13,531 nucleotides of DNA from ANME-2 cluster archaeon (GCA_022353185.1 JAKRWB010000598.1:1-13531); one strand, 5' to 3'. Positions 6,083 to 12,714 are shown, counted from the first letter of the stretch. Numbers and translations: made by a program. Notes: generated by a model from the letters alone, not told the origin.

Positions 6083-6817
6083 CGAACTGCAAATCCAGCG
6101 CTAAACAAAAAAACGTTCACAAGTTACGGTTATTCCCACAACACAAACGTAATGACCATCCAGGGTACCGTGAACAAGACTCTCATAATCCTGTTATTCC
6201 TGATGCTGGGAGCAATATGGGTGTGGGACATGTTCTACAACCAGAACCCGCTGTTCTACCCCATGATAATACTGGGACTCATCGGCGGACTTGTGGTAGC
6301 AATAGTAACCATATTCAAAAAGGAATGGTCGCCCTTTACCGCACCCGTATACGGACTGCTTGAAGGATTGATGCTGGGCGGTATATCCTCAATATTCGAA
6401 GCCATGTATCCGGGTATCGTGATACAGGCAGTGGCACTGACCTTCGGCACACTTTTTGCACTGTTATTTGCATACAAATCAAGACTTATCAAAGCTACAG
6501 AGAATTTCAAACTAGGTGTGGCAGCTGCTACGGGTGCTATATTCATGATATACCTTGCAACCATTGTGCTGGGCATGTTCGGCGTGGGTATCCCGTTCAT
6601 CCATGAAAGTGGCCTCATTGGTATCGGATTCAGTCTGTTCGTAGTAACAATTGCGGCTTTGAACCTGGTACTTGATTTTGACTTTATTGAGACCGGGGCC
6701 GAATCCGGTGCACCAAAATTCATGGAATGGTATGCAGCATTCGGGCTTATGGTCACCCTTGTTTGGTTGTACATTGAGATACTGAGATTATTGTCAAAAC
6801 TACGTAGCAGGAATTGA
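6080..6817 (+). CDS. Bax inhibitor-1/YccA family (COG4760-like) membrane protein, AUU start
   Basis: This is an integral membrane protein of the BI-1/YccA superfamily, whose characterised members (such as BsYetJ) are pH-sensitive calcium-leak channels; the role of the archaeal branch is unknown. From the AUU start it is 245 aa. The soluble N-terminus is about 24 residues (RTANPALNKKTF...) and joins MTIQGTVNKT, then seven hydrophobic segments. These run roughly at 34-52, 60-81, 90-108, 115-135, 145-166, 176-198 and 210-235. The acidic LVLDFDFIE motif before the last helix corresponds to the conserved Asp-containing segment of the family. The N-terminal NPALN-x-KTF pattern is typical of COG4760 proteins, which argues that the protein starts before the first ATG at 6152. 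That ATG would give a 221-aa form lacking these residues. It is the last gene of the fbp operon and ends just before a tandem repeat and a shared hairpin. Confidence 0.88.
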   Translation: MRTANPALNKKTFTSYGYSHNTNVMTIQGTVNKTLIILLFLMLGAIWVWDMFYNQNPLFYPMIILGLIGGLVVAIVTIFKKEWSPFTAPVYGLLEGLMLGGISSIFEAMYPGIVIQAVALTFGTLFALLFAYKSRLIKATENFKLGVAAATGAIFMIYLATIVLGMFGVGIPFIHESGLIGIGFSLFVVTIAALNLVLDFDFIETGAESGAPKFMEWYAAFGLMVTLVWLYIEILRLLSKLRSRN

Positions 6818-6819
6818 AG

Positions 6820-6849
6820 TTACTGGATTATGCATTACTGGATTATGCA
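6820..6849. repeat. Perfect 15-nt tandem duplication
   Basis: TTACTGGATTATGCA occurs twice in immediate succession (6820-6834 and 6835-6849), 3 nt after the BI-1 family stop codon. It looks like a recent slippage duplication in the intergenic space between convergent genes. Confidence 0.9.
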
Positions 6850-6856
6850 TTGCAGC

Positions 6857-6887
6857 ATGGTGCAATAATCAAAGGTCATTGCACCAT
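6857..6887. terminator. 10-bp inverted repeat between convergent genes, likely bidirectional terminator
   Basis: ATGGTGCAAT (6857-6866) and ATTGCACCAT (6878-6887) are perfectly complementary around an 11-nt loop. The right arm overlaps the last codons and stop of the TPD nuclease gene, and the left arm lies about 40 nt past the BI-1 family stop. No long T-tract follows on either side, so RNA processing or stabilisation is also possible. Confidence 0.55.
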
Positions 6888-7655
6888 AACATGATTTAGT
6901 AGCTTGTCCAGATCATATCCCATTAGTTCAAAAAAAGTATGGTCGACGATCAAGTAGTTGTTCGGGTTAATCGTGTCAAGGTATCCGTACCAGTAGACTA
7001 CCATGCCTGGCCCGAATAATTCTTCATAGAATCCCAGTTGTTTTTTCTGGTACCTGTTATGTTCAGTTTCGTCTGCGAACACAGCTTTACTCTCAATCCA
7101 CTTCACCTTACTACCATCTACATCAATGCATTCCTTAAGCAGAAAATCAGGCGTTTTGGCATTTGGTTCCTTGTTCATGTCTGATTCGGTAAGAAAATCA
7201 AGGTCATGGTCTGTTAACCAATCATGAATCAACTCTTCACCCATATCTCCCAAACGACTCTGCACCTCATGGCCTCGTGGAGAAAAATCCATATCATTCT
7301 CAATCGCTTGCATAACTTCCTGCTTCAGCCGTTTGTTGCTAAGTATTGCAGGGTTTTTGATTACTGATTTGCTCTTGATTCCCATCTCCTTTAACATAAT
7401 GGATGCAATAAGGACAGGCGGGAACCGGTTTTGACGGGCAAGTTCCAGAATGGTTTTTCCTTTGTGCCATGACCTGACCATCCGGGGGGCCTTTTGTACA
7501 ATCCGGCTATGATATTTCTTGACATTGCGCACGGTCTTCTGGTGGGATATGCTGGAGATGGTACTGATACTCACCGAGTATTTTTTAGATACCTTGCTGA
7601 TATCTTCTGAACTTTCAAGTCCCTGGTAAATCTGCTGATATATTTTTGTGTTCAT
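6876..7655 (-). CDS. TPD-domain nuclease-like protein (CDIN1/C15orf41 homologue), 259 aa
   Basis: The C-terminal domain carries the motifs of the TPD family, a PD-(D/E)XK-type fold. GDMGEELIHDWL contains Glu140, TPDFLL (168-173) contains the eponymous TPD with Asp170, and WIESKAVF (186-193) contains the E-x-K pair Glu188/Lys190. YQKKQLGFYEELFGPGMVVYWYG completes the core. The N-terminal 120 residues are helical and contain one or two helix-turn-helix-like units (VSKKYSVSISTISSI; ILELARQNRFPPVLIASIML), matching the HTH-plus-nuclease layout of human CDIN1, which is mutated in congenital dyserythropoietic anaemia type I and is about 281 aa long. All expected catalytic residues are present. The ATG lies 11 nt after the aRF1 stop with no obvious RBS, so it is probably co-transcribed and translationally coupled. 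The substrate of archaeal members is not established; a DNA processing role is the usual prediction. Confidence 0.88.
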   Translation of the reverse strand: MNTKIYQQIYQGLESSEDISKVSKKYSVSISTISSISHQKTVRNVKKYHSRIVQKAPRMVRSWHKGKTILELARQNRFPPVLIASIMLKEMGIKSKSVIKNPAILSNKRLKQEVMQAIENDMDFSPRGHEVQSRLGDMGEELIHDWLTDHDLDFLTESDMNKEPNAKTPDFLLKECIDVDGSKVKWIESKAVFADETEHNRYQKKQLGFYEELFGPGMVVYWYGYLDTINPNNYLIVDHTFFELMGYDLDKLLNHVMVQ

Positions 7656-7666
7656 TTTACTATGTA

Positions 7667-8914
7667 TTAAACCCCGGTCTTATACCTAAGTACTGCTGCA
7701 ATCCCCCCAAAAGCATTCATCAACTGTGCACCCTCTTCAAAATCAGTGGAAATAAACTCTATCTGCGTGCTCATCTGGTCTGCCAGCGTGGATAGTTCAT
7801 CCACTACATCCACAGAACCAGTGGCCTTGACCGTTGCACCGCATTTCTTGCATGGAGCCAGTTCAGGTGATTCATCACCAGGCCTTCTGATCACGCTTTG
7901 CGCATTCACCTCATTGCACTGGGTACACTGGGTGTCAATCCGCTCACTTCGCAGTTCTTCGGACATGAGCAACATTTCCACAGACCCTAACTGGAGGTTT
8001 TGCCTGACCTCATCCTCACCATAGGCAGCCAGGCCATTATCACTCACCAGTTCCTTTAAAAAACGCTCAATGAAATTCTTTTCCTTGATGACATCCAGGT
8101 TACTCAGGGCATCTGAAGCATTATCCACCAGTTCGGAAAGCCCGCTCTCATCTGTATATGACGTGTCGAACAGGCCCAGTATCTTCCTCTGCAATTCATG
8201 GTGCAGGAATTCCCCATCCTCGAATTCTTCCTTAGTGGGTGAGGGACCTCCGATAAGTATAGACTCCAGATGTTTGTGATCAACAGTGAGGAATACTTTG
8301 CTGGCAGCATCGCCAATACGTTTGTAAAAATCATGGATTGCGATAAGCCGCAATTGCTGGAAACGGTGTGCGCTCTGACCACCCTTGCGCTGTTTACCCG
8401 GCACGTTTGAGGTCATGTGGTCCATGGCCTCAATATGTTTGCCTTTTAGCAGACCCACAGTGGCTTCGCGACGGTCCAGCACCAGCAGGCCATAGGTCAT
8501 CTTATCTGTCAGCATATCCTCAAGCGTCTCGAGGTAGAAAGCAGAATCGCAATGGTATTTGTATGATATCAGGGGCTCTGGGGGTTCCACTGTATAACTC
8601 TGCAGGTCGGTCTTATTACTTCCCACATCTATTGAACCAGTAAACAGTACGACTCCGCCAGGGGGTGCTTTGGGGATGTATCTCAATCGGGACATCAGGC
8701 TCTCCAGTGCACTTTGCACATTGGTCCTGGTGAGCTTTGATTTTATGTTGGCAGCCTGACCGTGTTCGTCCCTGAGCTGGGCAACTACATCTGATATCTT
8801 TTTGTCATGAGGGATATACAGGGATATTAGTTCTGTTCCCCTGCCTTTCTTTGATCGTAACTCTTCAAGCCGGCGTTTGAATTCATAACGTTTATGAGCA
8901 TCTGATTCGGTCAT
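7667..8914 (-). CDS. prf1: Peptide chain release factor aRF1
   Basis: This factor recognises all three stop codons in the ribosomal A site and triggers hydrolysis of peptidyl-tRNA; in archaea it works with aEF1A and ABCE1. The N domain has N56-I-K-S59 for stop-codon reading and Y120-x-C-x-x-x-F126 for decoding. The M domain has K-G178-G-Q180 in GKQRKGGQSAHRF, the catalytic loop. The C domain contains two CxxC pairs (CTQC and CKKC) of a zinc-ribbon mini-domain, followed by an acidic end. The start at 8914 gives 415 aa, the usual length. An in-frame ATG at 8953 would add 13 residues not typical of the family, and it lies at or before the predicted transcription start; the 8914 ATG has GGGAGAT 10 nt upstream. 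It is followed after 11 nt by the TPD nuclease gene. Confidence 0.97.
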   Translation of the reverse strand: MTESDAHKRYEFKRRLEELRSKKGRGTELISLYIPHDKKISDVVAQLRDEHGQAANIKSKLTRTNVQSALESLMSRLRYIPKAPPGGVVLFTGSIDVGSNKTDLQSYTVEPPEPLISYKYHCDSAFYLETLEDMLTDKMTYGLLVLDRREATVGLLKGKHIEAMDHMTSNVPGKQRKGGQSAHRFQQLRLIAIHDFYKRIGDAASKVFLTVDHKHLESILIGGPSPTKEEFEDGEFLHHELQRKILGLFDTSYTDESGLSELVDNASDALSNLDVIKEKNFIERFLKELVSDNGLAAYGEDEVRQNLQLGSVEMLLMSEELRSERIDTQCTQCNEVNAQSVIRRPGDESPELAPCKKCGATVKATGSVDVVDELSTLADQMSTQIEFISTDFEEGAQLMNAFGGIAAVLRYKTGV

Positions 8915-8920
8915 ATGTAT

Positions 8921-8975
8921 TGATATCTCCCGATAAAACAGTTGTAAATACATGCCTACGGCTATATATGTTTTT
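8921..8975 (-). promoter_or_regulatory. aRF1 promoter: TATA box and ribosome-binding site
   Basis: On the minus strand AAACATATATAGCC (8962-8975) contains a TATA box. Transcription would begin near 8940, leaving a leader of about 25 nt with GGGAGAT (8925-8931) before the ATG at 8914. This position supports the shorter aRF1 start. Confidence 0.5.
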
Positions 8976-8985
8976 TTAGAAATGG

Positions 8986-9288
8986 TTAATCAAATATCCG
9001 TTTCATGTTACCCAGATGGTCTTTTACGTTTTTTTCAATCTTTGGGTCCCATTCATTTGCAGTATCCCAGAAGAACCTTATTCTACTGTCTTTTTCTTTT
9101 AAATGATTGGGAGCTACCTTATCCAGGCTTTCTCCCACAGTTTTAATATACTGTGTCCCAATCTCCCTTTTTGTATCATAAAAAAGATTTAAAAGGTTCT
9201 TGCGAATTTCCATTTCATTTGTCTGCGAATATTCCATCCACATTTTTTCTACGTCATGATCGACCGGATTTTTTTCCCCTTTACTCAT
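8986..9288 (-). CDS. Hypothetical protein, 100 aa
   Basis: I do not recognise a family. The protein is small, charged and helical, starting MSKGEKNPVDHDVEKMW and ending with a basic helix (KDHLGNMKRIFD). It has no membrane segment, cysteine or obvious HTH; Trp and Phe are scattered in the middle (RIRFFWDTANEWDPKIEKN). A longer frame opens at 9378, but the extra 30 residues would lie upstream of the likely promoter and overlap the trp control region. The ATG at 9288 is preferred, being a few nucleotides after the predicted transcription start, so the message may be almost leaderless. It stands between aRF1 (same strand, downstream) and trpC (divergent). A role in trp control is possible only by position. 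Confidence 0.65.
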   Translation of the reverse strand: MSKGEKNPVDHDVEKMWMEYSQTNEMEIRKNLLNLFYDTKREIGTQYIKTVGESLDKVAPNHLKEKDSRIRFFWDTANEWDPKIEKNVKDHLGNMKRIFD

Positions 9289-9320
9289 GCTAACCAAAAA
9301 TGCTATGTGTTTTAATATTG

Positions 9321-9329
9321 TATATATTT
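9321..9329 (-). promoter_or_regulatory. TATA box for the 100-aa hypothetical gene
   Basis: AAATATATA on the minus strand lies about 35 nt ahead of the ATG at 9288, so transcription would begin near 9298 with a very short leader. It is arranged back to back with the trp promoter, the two TATA boxes being about 30 nt apart. Confidence 0.45.
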
Positions 9330-9354
9330 TTCGTACGTGTATAGTAATTCCATA

Positions 9355-9366
9355 AAACTTATATAT
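9355..9366 (+). promoter_or_regulatory. trp operon promoter (TATA box)
   Basis: TTATATAT at 9359-9366, preceded by a run of A, is a near-consensus archaeal TATA box. Transcription is expected near 9388-9392, leaving about 25-30 nt before the trpC ATG at 9417. That is too little for a leader-peptide attenuator, so control is likely at initiation. Confidence 0.6.
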
Positions 9367-9368
9367 TG

Positions 9369-9404
9369 TGTACAACATCGTACATTATTGCACAATAATA
9401 TACA
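9369..9404 (+). promoter_or_regulatory. Candidate trp operator: TGTACA box, dyad and 10-bp TACA periodicity
   Basis: TGTACA lies at 9369-9374. TACA recurs at 9371, 9381 and 9401, with CACA at 9391, so the element repeats every 10 bp, one helical turn. The arms ATTATTG (9384-9390) and CAATAAT (9393-9399), extended by GTA at 9380 and TAC at 9401, form a dyad of 10 matching pairs in 12. In Methanothermobacter the repressor TrpY binds TRP boxes of consensus TGTACA. A similar site covering the expected transcription start would block RNA polymerase. The identity of the regulator here is inferred. Confidence 0.5.
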
Positions 9405-9416
9405 TTGGTGTTGATA

Positions 9417-10271
9417 ATGCATAGAATAATTGACGATATTATTTCATTTACTGAAAAACGGGTAAAAGTCATAAAGAATACTGACTCGAAAAAGGCACTC
9501 ACCACCCGAAGCCTTGCCAGTTCCATCCAATCAGTAAATGACAGGCACGGCATCCCTGTGATAGCAGAGGTCAAACCTGCATCACCTACTACCCATAACA
9601 GGGATGTGAGCCCTGCCGATGCCGCACAAATCGCAAGGACCATGGAAAAGGCAGGGGCAGCTGCCATCTCCGTACTTACAGAACCGGATTATTTCCACGG
9701 TAGCCTTGAAAATCTGGAACATGTCCGAAGGGCAGTGAACATCCCGGTATTGAGGAAAGATTTCATCATTGACGAAAAACAGCTTTATGAAGTAAACAGC
9801 GACCTGATACTGCTGATAGCCGGCATACTTGGCGACAGATTACCTGGCTTCATTGACCTTGCAAAGCGCAGGGGACTCCAGCCACTGGTTGAAGTACACA
9901 ACCACGCAGAACTTATAGCTGCACTGGATAGTGAAGCAAATATCATAGGTATCAATAACCGCAATCTCAAGACAATGGAGATAGACCTTGCAACCACAGA
10001 AGAACTGGCTCCTATTATAAGCGAGCACAACCCAGACATAATAATAATAAGCGAAAGCGGCATATTGACACCCCGGGATGCCGTCCGGATGGTACAGGCA
10101 GGGGCCGATGCCGTACTGGTAGGCACGTCTATTATGAAAGGTGACATTTACGACAACACCAGGTTATTGGTCGATGCTGGCATATCTGGTTCAAATACTA
10201 CTAACATTTCAAATACTCCAAACACATCAAGCATGTCAAAAACGTCAAGCATATCAAATTCATCCAACTAA
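9417..10271 (+). CDS. trpC: Indole-3-glycerol-phosphate synthase
   Basis: This enzyme closes the indole ring, converting CdRP to indole-3-glycerol phosphate in tryptophan synthesis. The (beta/alpha)8 barrel signatures are complete: IAEVKPASP with Glu51 and Lys53, ISVLTEPDYFHGS at about 84-96, VLRKDF with Lys114, LVEVHN with Glu159, GINNRNLKT with Asn180, and ISESGI with Glu213/Ser214. An upstream frame opens at a TTG (9405), but the ATG at 9417 is preferred because GGTG lies 6 nt before it. At 284 aa it is about 25 residues longer than usual. The excess is a C-terminal tail (about 257-284) composed almost wholly of Ser, Asn, Thr, Met, Lys and Ile, repeating short SNTS-like units and lying after the final helix. 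The tail is probably disordered and dispensable for catalysis. It is the first gene of trpCBA, 20 nt from trpB. Confidence 0.95.
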   Translation: MHRIIDDIISFTEKRVKVIKNTDSKKALTTRSLASSIQSVNDRHGIPVIAEVKPASPTTHNRDVSPADAAQIARTMEKAGAAAISVLTEPDYFHGSLENLEHVRRAVNIPVLRKDFIIDEKQLYEVNSDLILLIAGILGDRLPGFIDLAKRRGLQPLVEVHNHAELIAALDSEANIIGINNRNLKTMEIDLATTEELAPIISEHNPDIIIISESGILTPRDAVRMVQAGADAVLVGTSIMKGDIYDNTRLLVDAGISGSNTTNISNTPNTSSMSKTSSISNSSN

Positions 10272-10291
10272 CAATTTAGAGAGGAAGATTC

Positions 10292-11485
10292 ATGAACATC
10301 ACAAAAAAAGGAAAGTTCGGGCGGTTCGGTGGGCAGTTCGTACCCGAGGTGCTCATGCCTGCGCTGGAAGAACTGGAAGAAGCGTATGAACGCTTCAAGG
10401 ACAACCCTGACTTCAAAAAGGAACTTGATTATTACTTACGGGATTTTGCAGGCAGGCCAACACCTTTGTACCATGCACGGAGCCTGAGCGAAAAGTACGG
10501 GCTTAAGGTATATCTAAAACGCGAAGACCTGGTACACGGTGGCGCCCATAAACTGAACAATACCCTTGGCCAGGCGCTACTGGCAAAGTACATGGGCAAG
10601 CGCAGGCTCATTGCAGAGACCGGGGCAGGCCAGCACGGTACAGCAACTGCCATGGCAGGCGCAAATCTGGGAATGGACACAGAGGTTTTCATGGGTGCCA
10701 AGGATACACAACGCCAGCGTATGAACGTGTACCGCATGGAACTGATGGGTGCCAGGGTCATCCCCGTTACTTCTGGCAGCCAGACCCTGAAAGATGCCAT
10801 CAATGAGGCACTACGGTACTGGGTTAGCAATGTGGAAGATTCCTACTACCTCATCGGCTCTGTGGTCGGCCCCCATCCCTACCCCACAATTGTGCGGGAC
10901 TTCCAGAGAGTTATCGGTAACGAGGTCAGGCAGCAGATCATGGAAAAAGAGGGGCGTTTACCCGATTCCATCATCGCATGCACTGGCGGAGGCAGCAATG
11001 CAATAGGCATTTTCCATCCTTTTATTCAAGATATTGAGGTAAAATTATTCGCTGTGGAAGCGGGTGGCAGCGGTCTGAAGTGCACAGATAAGGCTGCATT
11101 ACATTCCGCTTCCCTGAGTGTGGGTGAGGAAGGAGTGCTGCACGGCGCGCGCACAAAGATACTGCAGGACCACTACGGCCAGATACTTGAATCCCATAGT
11201 GTCTCTGCCGGTCTTGATTACAGCGGTGTGGGTCCTGAACTGGCATACCTGGCTGAAACAGGCAGGATTTTCCCTGTTAACGCCGAAGATAGTGAGGCAC
11301 TTGCGGCCTTTCATGAATTGAGCCGTATGGAGGGTATAATTCCTGCATTGGAATCATCCCATGCTCTGGCATACCTGGCTAAGGCTGCCGATTCTGGTGA
11401 ACTGGGCGATATTGTGGTGATCAATGTATCAGGACGCGGAGACAAGGACCTTGAGACCGTGCTGGAGAAGGTGGGGCAGTTATGA
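10292..11485 (+). CDS. trpB: Tryptophan synthase beta chain
   Basis: This PLP enzyme condenses indole with serine to give tryptophan, working as an alpha2beta2 complex with TrpA. REDLVHGGAHKLNN contains Lys87, the PLP Schiff-base lysine. AETGAGQHGTA contains Glu109, the catalytic acid. GGGSNAIG binds the PLP phosphate, and SAGLDYSGVGPE and NVSGRGDKD complete the site. The 397-aa length and the N-terminal FGRFGGQFVPEVLMPAL mark the regular TrpB1 form, not the stand-alone TrpB2. The start has GAGAGGAAG 4-5 nt upstream. Its TGA overlaps the trpA ATG (ATGA), so the subunits are translationally coupled. Confidence 0.98.
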   Translation: MNITKKGKFGRFGGQFVPEVLMPALEELEEAYERFKDNPDFKKELDYYLRDFAGRPTPLYHARSLSEKYGLKVYLKREDLVHGGAHKLNNTLGQALLAKYMGKRRLIAETGAGQHGTATAMAGANLGMDTEVFMGAKDTQRQRMNVYRMELMGARVIPVTSGSQTLKDAINEALRYWVSNVEDSYYLIGSVVGPHPYPTIVRDFQRVIGNEVRQQIMEKEGRLPDSIIACTGGGSNAIGIFHPFIQDIEVKLFAVEAGGSGLKCTDKAALHSASLSVGEEGVLHGARTKILQDHYGQILESHSVSAGLDYSGVGPELAYLAETGRIFPVNAEDSEALAAFHELSRMEGIIPALESSHALAYLAKAADSGELGDIVVINVSGRGDKDLETVLEKVGQL

Positions 11486-12246
11486 GGATATCTGATAAGT
11501 TCATTGAACTGAAAAGGAGACAAGAAGGCGCGCTCATAGCCTATGTATGCGCAGGTGACGGAGACACTGCAACAATCGTGCATGCACTTGTCAAAGGCGG
11601 CGCAGATATCGTAGAGCTGGGACTGCCATTCTCTGACCCGGTTGCCGACGGACCCACTATCCAGGCATCCATCCAGAGGGCGCTGGACGCAGGCATGAAT
11701 CCTGATAAATACTTCGATATGATCAGGAAACTGGATTTGGATGTACCTTTTGTGGTGATGACCTACTACAACCTGATATTCAAGCGCGGGCTCGAGCAAT
11801 TTGTGACAGATTGCAGCGATAGCGGCATTACTGGTATCATTGTGCCTGACCTGCCACCCGAAGAATCCGGTGAGCTTGCAGGTTATTGTGAAAAGAACGG
11901 GATCGACCTGATATTCCTTGTGGCACCTAATACAAAAGGAAGCCGGCTGGAGGATATCCTTAAACGTGGAACAGGATTTTTGTACCTGGTATCCAGGTTG
12001 GGCGTTACTGGCGCCAGGGCCGATGTTGCATTGTCCACAAAAGAGATGCTGGACAGGGTGAAGACCGATACACCCAGGGCTGTGGGTTTTGGCATATCGT
12101 CGGGCGAGCAGGCTGCCAGTGTATTCAAAAGCGGGGCAGACGGCGTTATCGTGGGTTCGGCATTTATAGACATCATAGCCAGCGGGCAGGATGTTACCGG
12201 ACGGTTAGAGGCTCTGGCCAGTGAGATCAAATCCAGCCTGCGATGA
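11482..12246 (+). CDS. trpA: Tryptophan synthase alpha chain
   Basis: This subunit cleaves indole-3-glycerol phosphate to indole and glyceraldehyde-3-phosphate, and indole passes through a tunnel to TrpB. DIVELGLPFSDPVADGPTIQ holds catalytic Glu45 and Asp56 (Glu49/Asp60 in Salmonella numbering). Other signatures are VVMTYYN, GIIVPDLPPEES, FLYLVSRLGVTGAR and GFGISSGEQA, the last two for phosphate binding. The 254-aa length is normal. It overlaps trpB by 4 nt and ends the operon; trpD, trpE, trpG and trpF are not in the window. A small ATGAG/CTCAT hairpin straddles its stop codon. Confidence 0.97.
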   Translation: MRISDKFIELKRRQEGALIAYVCAGDGDTATIVHALVKGGADIVELGLPFSDPVADGPTIQASIQRALDAGMNPDKYFDMIRKLDLDVPFVVMTYYNLIFKRGLEQFVTDCSDSGITGIIVPDLPPEESGELAGYCEKNGIDLIFLVAPNTKGSRLEDILKRGTGFLYLVSRLGVTGARADVALSTKEMLDRVKTDTPRAVGFGISSGEQAASVFKSGADGVIVGSAFIDIIASGQDVTGRLEALASEIKSSLR

Positions 12247-12296
12247 GAGACTCATGTGAAAATGTTAATAATCAATTTAACAATCAGTTATTTCCA

Positions 12297-12324
12297 AATT
12301 TTTAATCAGGGTGATGCATTTTTT
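12297..12324 (+). terminator. T-rich tracts downstream of trpA
   Basis: Runs of five T at 12299-12303 and six T at 12319-12324 follow trpA by 50-75 nt. Archaeal RNA polymerase often terminates at such tracts without a hairpin. They lie immediately before the promoter of the TRAM gene. No gene is seen in 12247-12480. Confidence 0.35.
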
Positions 12325-12326
12325 CA

Positions 12327-12378
12327 CTCTTATGTTAGCAAAATCTTAAATACACGCAAGGCATAAGAGAGCATAAGA
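12327..12378 (+). promoter_or_regulatory. TRAM gene promoter with flanking inverted and direct repeats
   Basis: A TATA-like TTAAATA at 12346-12352 is flanked by CTCTTATG (12327-12334) and its exact complement CATAAGAG (12362-12369). GCATAAGA is also repeated directly at 12361-12368 and 12371-12378, 10 bp apart. The expected start is near 12375, giving a leader of about 105 nt. Repeats on both sides of the TATA box suggest regulator binding, or a foldable region around initiation; this is an inference. Confidence 0.4.
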
Positions 12379-12480
12379 TTTGAAACTGTTTTGGTTTAAG
12401 GATTTATGGAAGTTTACGTCATTAACGTTTTTCCGTGTTTTTGCCAGGGTAGTCGATAATCAAATTTAAGGATGTGTAGT

Positions 12481-12687
12481 ATGTTCGGAAATCAAGAATA
12501 CAGTGCTCCGGTAACAGTCGGAGAAAATTACGATGTGTCGATTGAAGATTTAGCAAGAGAAGGCGACGGTGTCGCCAAAGTTGAAGGTTTCATAATCTTC
12601 GTACCTGGTACAAAGGTCGGAGATGAAGTTACCATTAAAGTCAATAAAGTAATGCGAAAATTCGCCATTGCTGAAGTAGTAGACTAA
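12481..12687 (+). CDS. Stand-alone TRAM-domain protein, 68 aa
   Basis: This is a single TRAM domain, an OB-like beta-barrel that binds RNA. The core motif is YDVSIEDLAREGDGVAKVEGFIIFVPGTKVGDEVTIKVNKVMRKFAIAEVV (given in parts: EDLAREGDGVAK at residues 22-33, GFIIFVPGTKVGDEV at 36-50). Small TRAM proteins are a hallmark of Euryarchaeota, notably methanogens, and act as cold-responsive RNA chaperones comparable in role to bacterial Csp proteins. An in-frame ATG occurs three codons upstream (12472), but the GGATGTG site sits on top of it and is correctly spaced for the ATG at 12481. The family also usually begins MF. The gene is monocistronic, with its own promoter, a long leader and a strong 3' hairpin. 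Confidence 0.93.
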   Translation: MFGNQEYSAPVTVGENYDVSIEDLAREGDGVAKVEGFIIFVPGTKVGDEVTIKVNKVMRKFAIAEVVD

Positions 12688-12714
12688 AACTCTAATTTCA
12701 ACTTTCTTAATTGG

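Noticed and set aside
6256..6774. 172-aa minus-strand ORF opposite the BI-1 family gene
   Set aside because: Shadow of a membrane-protein gene; no RBS, no motif, and it lies wholly inside the recognised gene.
9359..9378. Longer start (9378) for the 100-aa unknown gene
   Set aside because: It would place the first 30 codons upstream of the gene's own TATA box and on top of the trp promoter.
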